Positions 17,451 through 26,474 of a stretch of DNA of 64,000 bases are shown piece by piece. Source of the DNA: Serinibacter arcticus. Its GTDB lineage: Bacteria > Actinomycetota > Actinomycetes > Actinomycetales > Beutenbergiaceae. How positions within the stretch are numbered: position 1 is the stretch's first letter; each line of letters opens with the position of its first letter. A model generated the notes under the pieces. The model saw only the letters and a list, made by a program, of their open reading frames with translations, did no database searches and was not told where the DNA came from. The stretch spans positions 2,418,001 through 2,482,000 of the forward strand of contig NZ_PYHR01000002.1 in assembly GCF_003121705.1 (NCBI RefSeq). Direction: 5' to 3'. Both the position numbers and the translations under genes were made by a program.

Positions 17451-17848
17451 TGGGCGACGTCGGCACCGGGTCCGAGCCGCACCTCCCCTGGATCGTGGCG
17501 GCACCCTTCGCCGTCTCGGGCGTCGTCCACCTGGTGCGCCCCGAGGGCTTCGAGCGCATCGTGCCGACGCCCCTCCAGGCGTGGGCGCGCCCGCTCGTGA
17601 TCGCCTCCGGCGTCGCGGAGCTCATGTGCGCCGCGGGACTCGTGGTGCCGACGACGCGGCGCGCGGCCGGGGTCGCGAGCGCCGCGCTGCTCCTGGCGGT
17701 GTGGCCCGCCAACGCCCAGATGAGCCTCGACCTGGGCCGCCGCGCCCGGAAGCGGCAGGACGCCGGCTCGATCGCGGCCTTCGCCGTCTCGCTCGCGAGG
17801 CTGCCGCTGCAGGTGCCCCTGATCCGGTCGGCCCTGCGGGCGCGCTGA
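17450..17848 (+). CDS. DoxX-like small membrane protein
   Basis: 132 aa with about four hydrophobic helices (near 13-27, 45-66, 70-90 and 105-122) and the DoxX-type segment ASGVAELMCAAGLVVPTTRR. Coupled to the lactonase by TGATG. Members of this family affect redox or sulfur metabolism at the membrane, but the function here is unknown. Confidence 0.75.
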   Translation: MGDVGTGSEPHLPWIVAAPFAVSGVVHLVRPEGFERIVPTPLQAWARPLVIASGVAELMCAAGLVVPTTRRAAGVASAALLLAVWPANAQMSLDLGRRARKRQDAGSIAAFAVSLARLPLQVPLIRSALRAR

Positions 17849-17918
17849 CCGTCGGCGGGGCGCCTCGGCACATCCGAGGACTTGCGCTGGCAGGGTGCGA
17901 CGGCGCACGGTCGATCCC

Positions 17919-18728
17919 GTGATCACCTCTCCCCGCCGTCGCGCCCTCGTCGTGCCCGTGCTGCTCGCCGGTGCGCTGGCGCTGACCGCGTGCTCGTCGT
18001 CGGGCGAGGACCCCGACGCCTCCGGGGCGCCGTCGTCGTCGTCCGCGAGCCCCAGCGCCAGTCCGAGCGCGACGCCGGAGCCGAGCGAGACGACGGAGAC
18101 GAGCGCCCCGCCGTCGCCGTCCGCCGAGGAGTCCTCGACGACGGCGACGCCGGAGCCCGAGTTCGCCGTCGCCCCCGCCGCGCAGCTCGACGCCGGCGTG
18201 GTGGCCGCCGGCGCCCCGGTCACGGTCCAGGGCGACGGGCCGGCCACGGTGTCGTTCGGCCGCGCGCTCGTGCGGATCGTCGCGACGCTGGACTGCTCCG
18301 GGTGCACCGGTCCGGTCTCGCTCAACGGGCCGGACCGGCTGGTCGGTGACGCGTTCGGAGCGGGGACCGGACCCTGGAGCGGCACGATGCTGGTGGACTT
18401 CCTCAGCACAGTCGGCGACCAGGTGTACGTCGAGGCCACGGGCCCGTGGACGCTCGAGCTCTTCGCGCTCGACGACCTGCCCCTGACGGAAGGCCCCACC
18501 AGCGGCACCGGTCACTCGGTCCTCGTGCTCGGGGGCGGCACGACCGGCTTCGCCTTCCACTGCCGTCCGGTCGACGGCGAGACGTGCAGGGCGAACTCCT
18601 ACACGCTGACGGGCGCGGGGACCATCGCCGGCGCGAGTTCCGAGATCGAGGAGACCACCACCGTCGACGTCGAGCTTCCCGCGGTGGTCGGCATCAAGAC
18701 CAACGGCGAGTGGAGCGTGACGCCGTAG
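17919..18728 (+). CDS. Putative lipoprotein with Ser/Thr/Pro-rich linker
   Basis: About 269 aa. The GTG at 17919 gives a compact type II signal peptide (RRRALVVPVLLAGALALTAC, lipobox LTAC); an earlier in-frame GTG at 17895 is also possible. After the Cys comes a low-complexity Ser/Pro/Thr/Glu linker of about 60 residues, then a beta-rich domain containing a CSGC motif and a second cysteine pair (FHCRPVDGETCR) that could be disulfide-bonded. Exported and membrane-anchored. No family recognised. Confidence 0.7.
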   Translation: MITSPRRRALVVPVLLAGALALTACSSSGEDPDASGAPSSSSASPSASPSATPEPSETTETSAPPSPSAEESSTTATPEPEFAVAPAAQLDAGVVAAGAPVTVQGDGPATVSFGRALVRIVATLDCSGCTGPVSLNGPDRLVGDAFGAGTGPWSGTMLVDFLSTVGDQVYVEATGPWTLELFALDDLPLTEGPTSGTGHSVLVLGGGTTGFAFHCRPVDGETCRANSYTLTGAGTIAGASSEIEETTTVDVELPAVVGIKTNGEWSVTP

Positions 18729-18898
18729 CCGGAGGTCGACGGACGTCGAGCTGACGCGTCACACCGAGCGGTTCACGGCCTGGCTGCGGCGGCTGTTCCG
18801 GCGCGGCCGATCGCCCCGCGCGACGTCGAGGCACAACCGACCCCGGACCGCCGGCGTCGGTCCTGGCCCGGGCTCCGCCGTCGTGATCCACTGCGGGG

Positions 18899-19237
18899 AT
18901 GGACGACGACGTCGCACGGGACCGCCTGCTCGCCCTCCGCGAGGAGACGCTGCGGCGCGTGGCCGGGCTGGGGACCAGCCGCGACGACGTCGTGGCCGCC
19001 GCGCTCGACTCCAACGTCGACGACGAGCACGACCCCGAGGGCGCGACCATCGCCTTCGAGCGGGAGCAGCTGAGCGCGCTCCTCACCCAGGCGCGGGGCC
19101 GGCTCGGGGAGATCGACGCCGCGCTCGTCCGGGTGGAGGCCGGGACCTACGGCGTGTGCGAGACCTGCGGCGAGCCGATCGGGGACGAGCGGCTCGAGGC
19201 GCGGCCGACGGCGTCGCGCTGCGTCCGCCACGCCTGA
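18899..19237 (+). CDS. TraR/DksA-type zinc-finger protein
   Basis: 112 aa: an N-terminal coiled coil (about 1-75) with an acidic tip region, then a zinc finger YGVCETCGEPI ... RCVRH. The last ligand position is His rather than Cys (C-x2-C-x17-C-x2-H). Family members bind in the secondary channel of RNA polymerase; actinobacterial ones are poorly studied. The 170 bases upstream hold no recognisable promoter box, only GGGG before the ATG. Ends five bases from the convergent cyclophilin gene. Confidence 0.85.
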   Translation: MDDDVARDRLLALREETLRRVAGLGTSRDDVVAAALDSNVDDEHDPEGATIAFEREQLSALLTQARGRLGEIDAALVRVEAGTYGVCETCGEPIGDERLEARPTASRCVRHA

Positions 19238-19242
19238 CGGCG

Positions 19243-19917
19243 TCAGCCCTGCGTGACGCCCGAGATCGTGACCGTCTCGGCGGGAGCGCCGTCGGGGGCG
19301 CCGCCCGTGGCGCCCTTTGCCGCGATCTCCTGGACGACGGCCAGGCCGGCCTCGTCCATCTGGCCGAACACCGTGTACGACGGCGGGAGCTGCGTGTCCT
19401 CGTAGACGAGGAAGAACTGGGACCCGTTGGTGTTCGGGCCGGCGTTCGCCATCGCGAGCGTCCCGGCGGGGTAGGTCTCGGTGCCGTCGAGCTCGTCGGG
19501 GAAGCTGTAGCCGGGCCCGCCGCGGCCGGAGGCGGACGGGTCGCCGCACTGCAGCACGAAGATGCCCTCGGTCGTCAGGCGGTGGCACTCGGTGTCGTCG
19601 AAGTAGCCCTGGTCGGCGAGCGAGAGGAAGCTGCCCACCGTGCACGGGGTGCCGTCGGCGTCGAGCGTGATCCCGATGTCGCCGGCACTGGTGGCGATGG
19701 TCACCGGGACATCGCCCGTCGCCGTCGGCTCGGCCGGCGGCGCGTCGACGGGCTTCGCCGGCGCGGCACCGGGGGCGTAGGTGCAGGCGCCCGAGGCGGC
19801 GGCCGTGGAGCTCGACTCCGTGGGGCTCGGGGTGGTGCCGGTGTCGGCGTCGCCGGCGCAGCCGGACAGGGCGAGGACGGACAGGCCGACGAGGGCGAGG
19901 ACGGGGCGCAGACGCAT
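19243..19917 (-). CDS. Lipoprotein peptidyl-prolyl cis-trans isomerase (cyclophilin type)
   Basis: 224 aa from ATG 19917. Lipobox LSGC, then a Thr/Ser linker and a cyclophilin domain from about residue 75 (TIATSAGDIGITLDADGTPC). Active-site segments: CHRLTTEGIFVLQCGDP (equivalent to the FHR/QGGD motif) and ANAGPNTNGSQFFL. It probably helps fold exported proteins at the outer face of the membrane. A TACCCT box lies seven bases before the ATG. Confidence 0.9.
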   Translation of the reverse strand: MRLRPVLALVGLSVLALSGCAGDADTGTTPSPTESSSTAAASGACTYAPGAAPAKPVDAPPAEPTATGDVPVTIATSAGDIGITLDADGTPCTVGSFLSLADQGYFDDTECHRLTTEGIFVLQCGDPSASGRGGPGYSFPDELDGTETYPAGTLAMANAGPNTNGSQFFLVYEDTQLPPSYTVFGQMDEAGLAVVQEIAAKGATGGAPDGAPAETVTISGVTQG

Positions 19918-19924
19918 GGCTCCG

Positions 19925-19930
19925 AGGGTA
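19925..19930 (-). promoter_or_regulatory. -10 box TACCCT, predicted leaderless promoter
   Basis: TACCCT, seven bases, then ATG 19917. Confidence 0.45.
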
Positions 19931-20041
19931 GTCGAGCGTCGCGGTGGTGACCTCGCGCCCACCCGTCCCCCGTCGTGTGCCGATCGGGTGAAGACTCCCC
20001 CGTCGGCACCCGGCCACCGGGCCGACGTCGGAGGTCCTTCC

Positions 20042-20047
20042 TACGAT
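20042..20047 (+). promoter_or_regulatory. -10 box TACGAT, predicted leaderless promoter
   Basis: TACGAT, six bases, then ATG 20054. The ATG inside the box (20046) runs into a stop after two codons, so it is not the start. Confidence 0.5.
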
Positions 20048-20053
20048 GGCGGG

Positions 20054-22074
20054 ATGAGGTCCCACCGTCGGTTCGCTCCCGCGCTCACGCCCGCGCTCAC
20101 CCCTGCCCTCGCCCTGGCTCTGACGATCGGCCTGGTCGGGTGCACCCCCGAGCCCGACCCCGAGCCGGAGCCGGTGGCCGACGCGTTCGCCGCGGATCTC
20201 GTCGACGGGACGTTCGACGGCGCACCCGTCGCCGACCCCGACCTCGCCGCCGCGCAGCTCACCTCGATCCTCGGCGCCGTGGCCGAGCTGCCGCGCACCG
20301 TCACGGTGGCCTCACTGACGGAGGTCGAGAGCGACGACGCCGACGCCCCCGAGCGGCGGATCGCCGCGCTGGACTGGTCGATCGAGCTGGACGAGGGTGC
20401 GGAGCCGCTCACGTTCCGGACGACGACGACCCTCACCCTGGCCGAGGGCACCGACACCGACGCCGCCTGGTCGGTCGACTGGAGCCCGACCGTCGTCCAC
20501 CCCGGGGCCACCGCCGACACCGTCGTGACGATCGACCGCACCCCGGCCGAGCGCGCCGACGTGACGGGCCGCGGGGGCAGCCGCTCGTGGTCGATCGCGA
20601 CGTCTTCCGGATCGGGATCGACAAGGCCAACCTGACCGAGGACCGCTGGCAGCCCGCCGCCGAGGCCCTCGCCGCCGCGCTCGCCCTCGACGACCAGGCC
20701 GGATTCGTCCAGCGCGTCCTGAACGCCGGGCCCGCGGCCTACGCCGTCGCGATCACCATCCGCCAGACCGACGCCGAGCGCTACGGCGTTCAGGCCCTGC
20801 GGACGACCGAGGGGGTCCTCGTCCAGGAGGACTCGATCCCGCTGGCCCCGACCGCGACCTTCGCCCGGCCGATCCTCGGCAACGTCGGCGAGGCCACCGC
20901 CGAGATCGTGGAGGAGTCGGAGGGTCGGATCGAGGCCGGCGACACGGTCGGCACGTCCGGGCTGCAGCGTCTCTACGACGAGCAGCTCCGGGGCACCCCC
21001 GCCACCCGCGTGCTGCTCACGGGCGGCCCCGCCGGCGACGCGGTCCTGTACGAGAGCGAGGCCGTCCGCGGCACCGACCTGGCCCTGACGCTGGACACGG
21101 CCCTGCAGGACTACGCCGAGACACGGCTGTCGCAGGTCGAGTCCGCGAGCGCCGTCGTCGCGCTCGAGGCGTCCACCGGGAACGTGCTCGCGGCCGCGAG
21201 CGGGCCGGGCAGCGCCGGCCTGAGCACCGCGACGGTCGGCCAGTACGCGCCTGGCTCCACGTTCAAGGTCGCGACGGCGCTCGCCCTCCTCCGCGCGGGC
21301 CTCACCCCGGACTCGCCGGTCGAGTGCACACCGACCGTGGCCGTCGACGGGCGCGAGTTCCGCAACTTCCCCGGCTACCCGGAGGGGTCCGTCGGGACGA
21401 TCACGCTCGCGGAGGCGATCGCGCAGTCGTGCAACACCGCGCTGATCGCCCAGCACGCGGGGCTGAGCTCGGCCGACCTCTCCGAGGCGGCCGCCAGCCT
21501 CGGGCTCGGGTCCGCGATGCCCGACGGCGCGGCGTGGCCCTTCCCCTACTTCTCCGGGACCGTCCCGACCGACGCGAGCGGCACCACGCACGCCGCCGAC
21601 CTCATCGGTCAGGGCGACGTCCTCGCGTCGCCGCTCGCGATGGCGGGCGTCGCCGCGTCGGTCGCTGCCGGGCGCACCGTGACGCCGACGCTCGTCGAGG
21701 TGGCCGCCGACGCCGACGCCGCGGACGCCACGGACGACGGCGCCGCGCCGCAGCCGGTGCCGCCCGCCGTCGCGCTCACTCCCGAGGAGGCGCAGACGCT
21801 GCAGGGGCTGATGTACGGCGTCGTCGAGCGCGGTTCCTCGACGTTCCTGCAGGCGGTCCCCGGCGAGCCGGTCGGGGCGAAGTCGGGCACGGCGCAGTTC
21901 GGCTCGCAGGACCCGCCCCAGACCCACGCCTGGATGATCGCGTTCCAGGGTGACCTGGCGGTCGCCGTCCTTGTCGAGGTCGGCGACTACGGGACCGCGA
22001 CGGCGGGTCCGATCCTCCAGGACGTGCTCACGTTCGCGGCCGAGAGCGGGTGGGGCGGCGCTACGACGTCGTGA
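20054..22074 (+). pseudogene. Penicillin-binding transpeptidase (class B PBP), split by a one-base frameshift
   Basis: Frame 1 (20054 to about 20577) encodes a signal/lipobox segment (GLVGC) and an NTF2-like MecA_N domain; frame 2 (from about 20578 to 22074) encodes the dimerisation and transpeptidase domains. The break is in a run of five G (20573-20577): with six G the protein reads GRGGQPLVVDRDVFRIGIDK across the join, exactly what class B PBPs show. Transpeptidase motifs are intact: STFK (SxxK), SCN (SxN), KSGTA (KTG). Corrected length is about 673 aa. Everything else looks functional and the leaderless promoter is intact, so a sequencing or assembly error, or a very recent mutation, is likelier than an old pseudogene. 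Confidence 0.8.
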
Positions 22075-22180
22075 CATCCGTCATGTGTCGTGGTGACAGC
22101 ACGCACTGCCCGGTGGGGGCCGGATCCGGTTGGCTGGACTCCTCGCCCGACCTCCGGGCGACACTCATCAGGGAGCAGCC

Positions 22181-22354
22181 ATGACCTTCTCGATCGGCGA
22201 CACCGTCCAGATCCTCACCAGCCCGGGCAACACGATGACCGGCGGCGTCGGCACCGTCGTCGCGTGGGACGAGTCGATGGGCAAGCACCTGGTGCGCATC
22301 GGCATCATCCAGAACTGGTTCGCACCCGACGAGATCGAGCTCTTCAAGCCCTGA
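22181..22354 (+). CDS. Small KOW-like hypothetical protein
   Basis: 57 aa, GGGAG before the ATG. The sequence is a compact beta-barrel type: SIGDTVQILTSPGNTMTGGVG then VVAWDESMGKHLVRIG, similar to KOW/SH3-like modules. No cysteines or membrane helix. Function unknown; such folds often bind RNA or protein. Confidence 0.55.
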   Translation: MTFSIGDTVQILTSPGNTMTGGVGTVVAWDESMGKHLVRIGIIQNWFAPDEIELFKP

Positions 22355-22404
22355 CACGGGTCGGCGGAACGCCGTCCTCCGCACCGAGCCGCACGGCAGC
22401 GCTG

Positions 22405-22863
22405 TCAGCGGCCGTAGCGGTCCGGCCGGCTCCAGGGCCAGTCGTGGTGGATCCAGGAGGCGACGGCGTCCGCGAGCGGTCCGTCGAGCTCGGCCCGGTC
22501 GGCCCGCACCCACGACTGGACGGAGACGTCCGTGCCGTCGCGCTCGGGCGGGTAGAGGTAGACGCAGCCGACGACGTCGTCGGTCCCCGGCTCGAGGACC
22601 GTGAAGGTGAAGCCCCTGCGTGCCGCGAAGTCCGCCGCGTGACGGGTGAGGTCCGCGAGGTTCCGCTCCGGCGTCATGCCCTCCAGCGGTGGCCAGGAGC
22701 CGTCCGGGTATCCCGGCGTCGCGCGGATGTGCTCGATGCTCGACGTCCACGCGGCGAGGTCCGCCACGTTGTGCTGCGGGCCGAGGGGTTCGAGGCGGAA
22801 CTGCTCGGTGACGAGCGTGGTGGGCGGGTCGAGGTCGCCGGGGACGAACGGGCGCTCGGTCAT
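22405..22863 (-). CDS. GNAT-like N-acetyltransferase
   Basis: 152 aa. N-terminal RLEPLGPQHNVADLAAW and the later VVGCVYLYPPERDGTDVSVQSW resemble the GNAT fold, with beta4-beta5 strands around the acetyl-CoA site. The canonical pyrophosphate-binding loop is weak. TACGGT lies six bases before ATG 22863. Substrate unknown. Confidence 0.65.
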   Translation of the reverse strand: MTERPFVPGDLDPPTTLVTEQFRLEPLGPQHNVADLAAWTSSIEHIRATPGYPDGSWPPLEGMTPERNLADLTRHAADFAARRGFTFTVLEPGTDDVVGCVYLYPPERDGTDVSVQSWVRADRAELDGPLADAVASWIHHDWPWSRPDRYGR

Positions 22864-22869
22864 CGGTCG

Positions 22870-22875
22870 ACCGTA
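22870..22875 (-). promoter_or_regulatory. -10 box TACGGT, predicted leaderless promoter
   Basis: TACGGT, six bases, then ATG 22863. Confidence 0.5.
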
Positions 22876-22947
22876 GCCCCAGCGCGCGCGATGTGCGGGT
22901 GTCGTGCACGTCGGTCCACGCCCCTCGCTCTCCCGCGCCCGCGGGCC

Positions 22948-22953
22948 TACCGT
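22948..22953 (+). promoter_or_regulatory. -10 box TACCGT of hydrolase-EamA operon
   Basis: Same motif class, but 47 bases from GTG 23001, giving a short leader that carries GGAAGG. Confidence 0.35.
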
Positions 22954-23000
22954 GGAGGGACGCGGCGTCCGGATCGCGGCAGCAGTCCTGGAAGGTCCCC

Positions 23001-23729
23001 GTGGTCAGCATCCTCCCCGCCCTCGAGCCGACGCTCGACGTCGCCGCTCTCGCCCCCGGTGACAGCGCACCGCCCGTGATCTTCATCCACGGGACGCGGA
23101 GCTCGGCGAGCGTCTGGGACCGCCAGGTCGCCGCGCTGGGACGCCGCGGGATCGTTGCGAGCGCCGTCGACCTCCCGGGCCACGGTGAGCGCTCGGACGA
23201 GACCTTCAGCCTCGACGGCGCGATCGCGGCGATCCGCGACGCCGTCGCCGCCTCCCCTGCCCCGCCCGTCCTCGTGGGCCACTCGCTCGGCGGGTACGCC
23301 GCACTGGCCTACGCCGGCGGCCACGAGGACCGGATCGCCGGGCTCGTGCTCTCGGGCTGCGCCACGCAGCTGCGACCGTGGGTGATGGCGACGTACCGGC
23401 ACGCGTCGCACCACATCACCCGGGCGCTCCGGCTCGGCGGCGGGACCTGGAACGTGGTGACCGACATGCTCACCTCGATGGCCGCCTACTCCCCGCTGCC
23501 GGACCTGCGCCGCCTCACCGTCCCGATGTGGCTGGTCAGCGGCCGGTGGGACGTGCTGCGCTTCGACGAGCGGCGCTACCTCGCCGCCCGGACGTGGGTG
23601 GGTCATCAGGTCTTCGCGCGCGCGGGCCACGACATCCACGTCGAGATGCCCGGGCGCTACACCAGGTTCGTGATGGAGGCGCTGGCCGCGCTGCCGTCCC
23701 TGCGGGGAGCCGTGCCGGCGACCGCGTGA
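23001..23729 (+). CDS. Alpha/beta hydrolase
   Basis: 242 aa from GTG 23001, which has GGAAGG upstream. Oxyanion-hole segment FIHGTRSSASVWDRQ, nucleophile elbow GHSLGG (Ser about residue 95), acid in SGRWDVLRF and catalytic His in RAGHDIHVE complete the triad. Cytosolic, no signal peptide. Seven bases separate it from the EamA gene, so they form an operon. Ester, lactone or C-C substrate cannot be told. Confidence 0.88.
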   Translation: MVSILPALEPTLDVAALAPGDSAPPVIFIHGTRSSASVWDRQVAALGRRGIVASAVDLPGHGERSDETFSLDGAIAAIRDAVAASPAPPVLVGHSLGGYAALAYAGGHEDRIAGLVLSGCATQLRPWVMATYRHASHHITRALRLGGGTWNVVTDMLTSMAAYSPLPDLRRLTVPMWLVSGRWDVLRFDERRYLAARTWVGHQVFARAGHDIHVEMPGRYTRFVMEALAALPSLRGAVPATA

Positions 23730-23736
23730 CCTCCAG

Positions 23737-24702
23737 ATGAGCGACTCCCCCGCCGGGGTCGAGCGGGTGCCGGCGCCGGCGCTCTTCCTGACGTCCGGCA
23801 TCTCGATGTACTACGGCGCGGCGCTCGCCGTCGCGCTCTTCGCCGTCTCCAGTCCCCTCGCCGTCGGGTGGTCGCGGCTGGCCGTGGCTGCGGTCGTGCT
23901 GCTCGCGCTGACGCGGCCGTGGCAGCTGGCCTGGACGCGCCGCACCCTCGGCGCCGCCGCCCTGTTCGGGCTGGTGCTGGGTGCCATGAACCTGCTGTTC
24001 TACGTGGCGATCGACCACCTCCCGCTCGGCGCGGCGGTCGCGATCGAGTTCACCGGGCCGGTCGCCGTCGCCGTCGCCAGCGACCGCAGCGGGTGGTCGC
24101 GCCGCCGGATCGCCGCGGCGCTGCTCGCGGCGGGCGGGGTGACCACCATCAGCCTCGGCGAGGTGGAGTGGGGCACCGCGACGTCGAGCCCGACCGGGAT
24201 CCTCGCCGCCCTCGGGGCCGGGGCCGCCTGGGCCGGCTACATCGTCCTCGGACGGCGGATCTCGGCGCGCGCGGTGAGCGCGCACGCGGGGGCGCCGGGC
24301 GGAGCCGCGAGCGCCGGGGCCGCGCCCACCGGTGGTCTCCGCGGCGTCGGCCCGATCCGGATCGGCCTGGCGTCGCTCGCCATCGCGATGACGACGGCGG
24401 CGCTCGCCTACGCCGTCGTCGGCCTGCCGGATGCGCGCGGGTTGGCGGACGGTTGGGGGCGCGTCGGCCTGGTGCTCGTGGTCGCGGTGCTCTCGAGCGT
24501 CGTCCCCTACGCCCTGGACCAGATCGCGATGCGGCGCCTGTCGACCAGCGCGTTCGCACTGCTCAACGCGCTGCTCCCCGCCACCGCGACGCTCGTCGGC
24601 TTCATCTCCCTGCAGCAGCTCCCGACGTGGGGAGAGGTGGTCGGCGTCGTCGCGATCAGCACAGCCGTCGCCCTGACCACGCGGGCGTCGCGGACCGGCT
24701 GA
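23737..24702 (+). CDS. EamA/DMT family transporter
   Basis: 321 aa with ten predicted TM helices in two EamA repeats. The first repeat has YYGAALAVALFAVSSPLAVG and GAMNLLFYVAIDHLPLGAAV; the second has RRLSTSAFALLNALLPATAT. A charged, Gly/Ala-rich insertion lies at about residues 185-205 between the repeats. RhtA-like exporters of amino acids or metabolites belong here. Shares an operon with the hydrolase. Confidence 0.88.
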   Translation: MSDSPAGVERVPAPALFLTSGISMYYGAALAVALFAVSSPLAVGWSRLAVAAVVLLALTRPWQLAWTRRTLGAAALFGLVLGAMNLLFYVAIDHLPLGAAVAIEFTGPVAVAVASDRSGWSRRRIAAALLAAGGVTTISLGEVEWGTATSSPTGILAALGAGAAWAGYIVLGRRISARAVSAHAGAPGGAASAGAAPTGGLRGVGPIRIGLASLAIAMTTAALAYAVVGLPDARGLADGWGRVGLVLVVAVLSSVVPYALDQIAMRRLSTSAFALLNALLPATATLVGFISLQQLPTWGEVVGVVAISTAVALTTRASRTG

Positions 24703-24826
24703 GTCCCGACCGGCCGCCAGCTCGGGCCGAGCGGCGCGGGCCGGCCCGGGCCGGCGTGCAGAATGACCGGGCGCGAACCGGCGCGCACCACGTCTCCGCG
24801 ACGTGATCCGAGGAGATGGCCCGACG

Positions 24827-25699
24827 ATGACCCTGCCCACGACCGACACGACCGTGACCTACCCCGATGGCGCGACGACGTCGGCCGGGACCGTGCTGCA
24901 CGTCGAGGCCCTTCCCGGCGGACGGTCCGCCGTCCTGCTGGACACGACGGCGTTCCATCCCGTCGACACCGCCTGGCCGGACCAGCCCGCCGATCGCGGC
25001 ACGCTCACGACGCCGTCGACCGGGACGCAGGCCGTCGTGGAGGCCGTGACGGGCGGCATCGCCGACGGGCGACTGCTCCTCGGCGCGGACCTGCCCGTCC
25101 GCACCGGGACCGACGGCTGGGTGTTCGTCGTCGCCCACATCCTCGAGGGCGACGTTCCGACGGTCGGTGAGGAGGCACGGATCGATGTCGACCCCGACCT
25201 TCGCCGCGAGCTGTCCGCCGGGCACACCGCGTGCCACCTCGCGGCGCTGGCGCTCGACGCCGCGCTCGCACCCGCCTGGACCAAGGAGCCGCCGGTCGAC
25301 GCGCTCGGCAATCCCGCCTTCGACGCGCTCGCCATCCAGCGTTCCCGCATCGAGCCGCTCGGGTCGATCGACACCTACCGGATCGGGAAGTCGCTGCGGC
25401 GCAAGGGCTTCTCCCCCGACGGCCTCGCCGACCTCGCGGCGGTCGCCGACGCCGTGAACGCGAGGCTCGCGCAGTGGCTCGACGGCGGAGGTGCGGTCAG
25501 CGTCGAGCGTTCCGACTCCGCGTTGTCCGCCCGCCGGACGTGGGTGTGCGAGCTCGACGACGGGCGGACCGACATCCCCTGCGGCGGCACCCACGTGCGC
25601 GACCTCGCCGAGATCGGCGCGATCACCTGCTCGCTGACGCGGAGCCAGGTCGACGGCGGGGTCGAGGTGGTCATGCGGACGGTCGTCACCCCGGCTTGA
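24827..25699 (+). CDS. Alanyl-tRNA editing protein (AlaX-like)
   Basis: 290 aa, AGGAG 11 bases before the ATG. Free-standing editing domain related to AlaRS: an N-terminal beta-barrel part (about 1-110) then the hydrolytic domain with zinc-ligand motifs GHTACH (His-x3-His) and CGGTHVRD (Cys...His). It deacylates mischarged tRNA such as Ser-tRNA(Ala), in the cytosol. The spacing between the motifs (about 125 residues) fits AlaX type II. Stands alone, convergent with the VKOR gene. Confidence 0.85.
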   Translation: MTLPTTDTTVTYPDGATTSAGTVLHVEALPGGRSAVLLDTTAFHPVDTAWPDQPADRGTLTTPSTGTQAVVEAVTGGIADGRLLLGADLPVRTGTDGWVFVVAHILEGDVPTVGEEARIDVDPDLRRELSAGHTACHLAALALDAALAPAWTKEPPVDALGNPAFDALAIQRSRIEPLGSIDTYRIGKSLRRKGFSPDGLADLAAVADAVNARLAQWLDGGGAVSVERSDSALSARRTWVCELDDGRTDIPCGGTHVRDLAEIGAITCSLTRSQVDGGVEVVMRTVVTPA

Positions 25700-25717
25700 C
25701 CGCGGGCGGCCGGCGCG

Positions 25718-26377
25718 TCAGGCGAACAGCGCGAAGATGGCGTCCCAGAGCTGAACCACGGCCAGGGCGCCGATCACCAGGAACCACGCGGCGAGGACGG
25801 GCGCCTGGTAGGCCTGCAACCACCGACCGGCGCGCGCGGCGCCCGACGACGCGTCACTCGGCAGGAGGCGCAGGTTGCGCTGCGTGACCATCACGAACAG
25901 CGGGATCGTCACGGCCCACACGACCATGCAGTAGGGGCACAGCGCGCCGAGCCGGTAGAGGCTCGTGAAGATCAGGAAGTGGATGAACACCAGGGCGAGG
26001 GTCACTCCCACCTGCAGCCCCACCCAGTACCAGCGGGCCATTCGGGCCCCGGCGAGCAGCGCCGCACCGGTGGCGATCACGACGGGGAAACCCAGGACCC
26101 CGAGGAGCGGGTTGGGGAACCCGAACAGCGCACCCTGCGGCGAGCTCATCGCCTCGGTGCAGGAGACGAGGGCGTTGAACGAGCAGCTCGGCACGTAGGA
26201 GTCGTCAGCCAGGACCGCCAGCCGCTCGAGCATCAGCGCGAACGACGCGACGAGCCCGATGCTCCCCAGCACCAGCACGGCGATCGCGAACCGGCGCGGG
26301 GTCGCGCCCGACTCCGGGGCCGAGGCGGGCTCGAGGCCGGCGGCCGTGTCGGGGGTGGCGCGCTCCGCCGTCGTCAT
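25718..26377 (-). CDS. Vitamin K epoxide reductase family protein
   Basis: 219 aa with five hydrophobic segments. ATG 26377 follows GGAGGA. The VKOR loop cysteine pair is CSFNALVSC and the active-site pair is CPYC inside the fourth helix. In actinobacteria VKOR takes the place of DsbB, reoxidising a DsbA-like thioredoxin and passing electrons to menaquinone. No DsbA gene is adjacent. A TAGAGT box at 26431-26436 and a 7-bp hairpin (26403-26420) precede the gene. Confidence 0.9.
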   Translation of the reverse strand: MTTAERATPDTAAGLEPASAPESGATPRRFAIAVLVLGSIGLVASFALMLERLAVLADDSYVPSCSFNALVSCTEAMSSPQGALFGFPNPLLGVLGFPVVIATGAALLAGARMARWYWVGLQVGVTLALVFIHFLIFTSLYRLGALCPYCMVVWAVTIPLFVMVTQRNLRLLPSDASSGAARAGRWLQAYQAPVLAAWFLVIGALAVVQLWDAIFALFA

Positions 26378-26430
26378 CTGATCCTCCTCGCGCAACGCGG
26401 TGCTCCCGGGATGCCGGGAGGTCGGGTTGA

Positions 26431-26436
26431 ACTCTA
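26431..26436 (-). promoter_or_regulatory. -10 box TAGAGT upstream of VKOR gene
   Basis: TANNNT-type box giving a leader of about 45 bases that includes a CTCCCGG/CCGGGAG hairpin (26403-26409 with 26414-26420). Confidence 0.3.
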
Positions 26437-26474
26437 ACGGCGTTGCCTGGGAGAACCCCGGGGGGCGTCGATCC

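Noticed and set aside
20046-20054. ATG at 20046 as PBP start
   Set aside because: Reads a stop after two codons; the ATG at 20054 starts the signal peptide.
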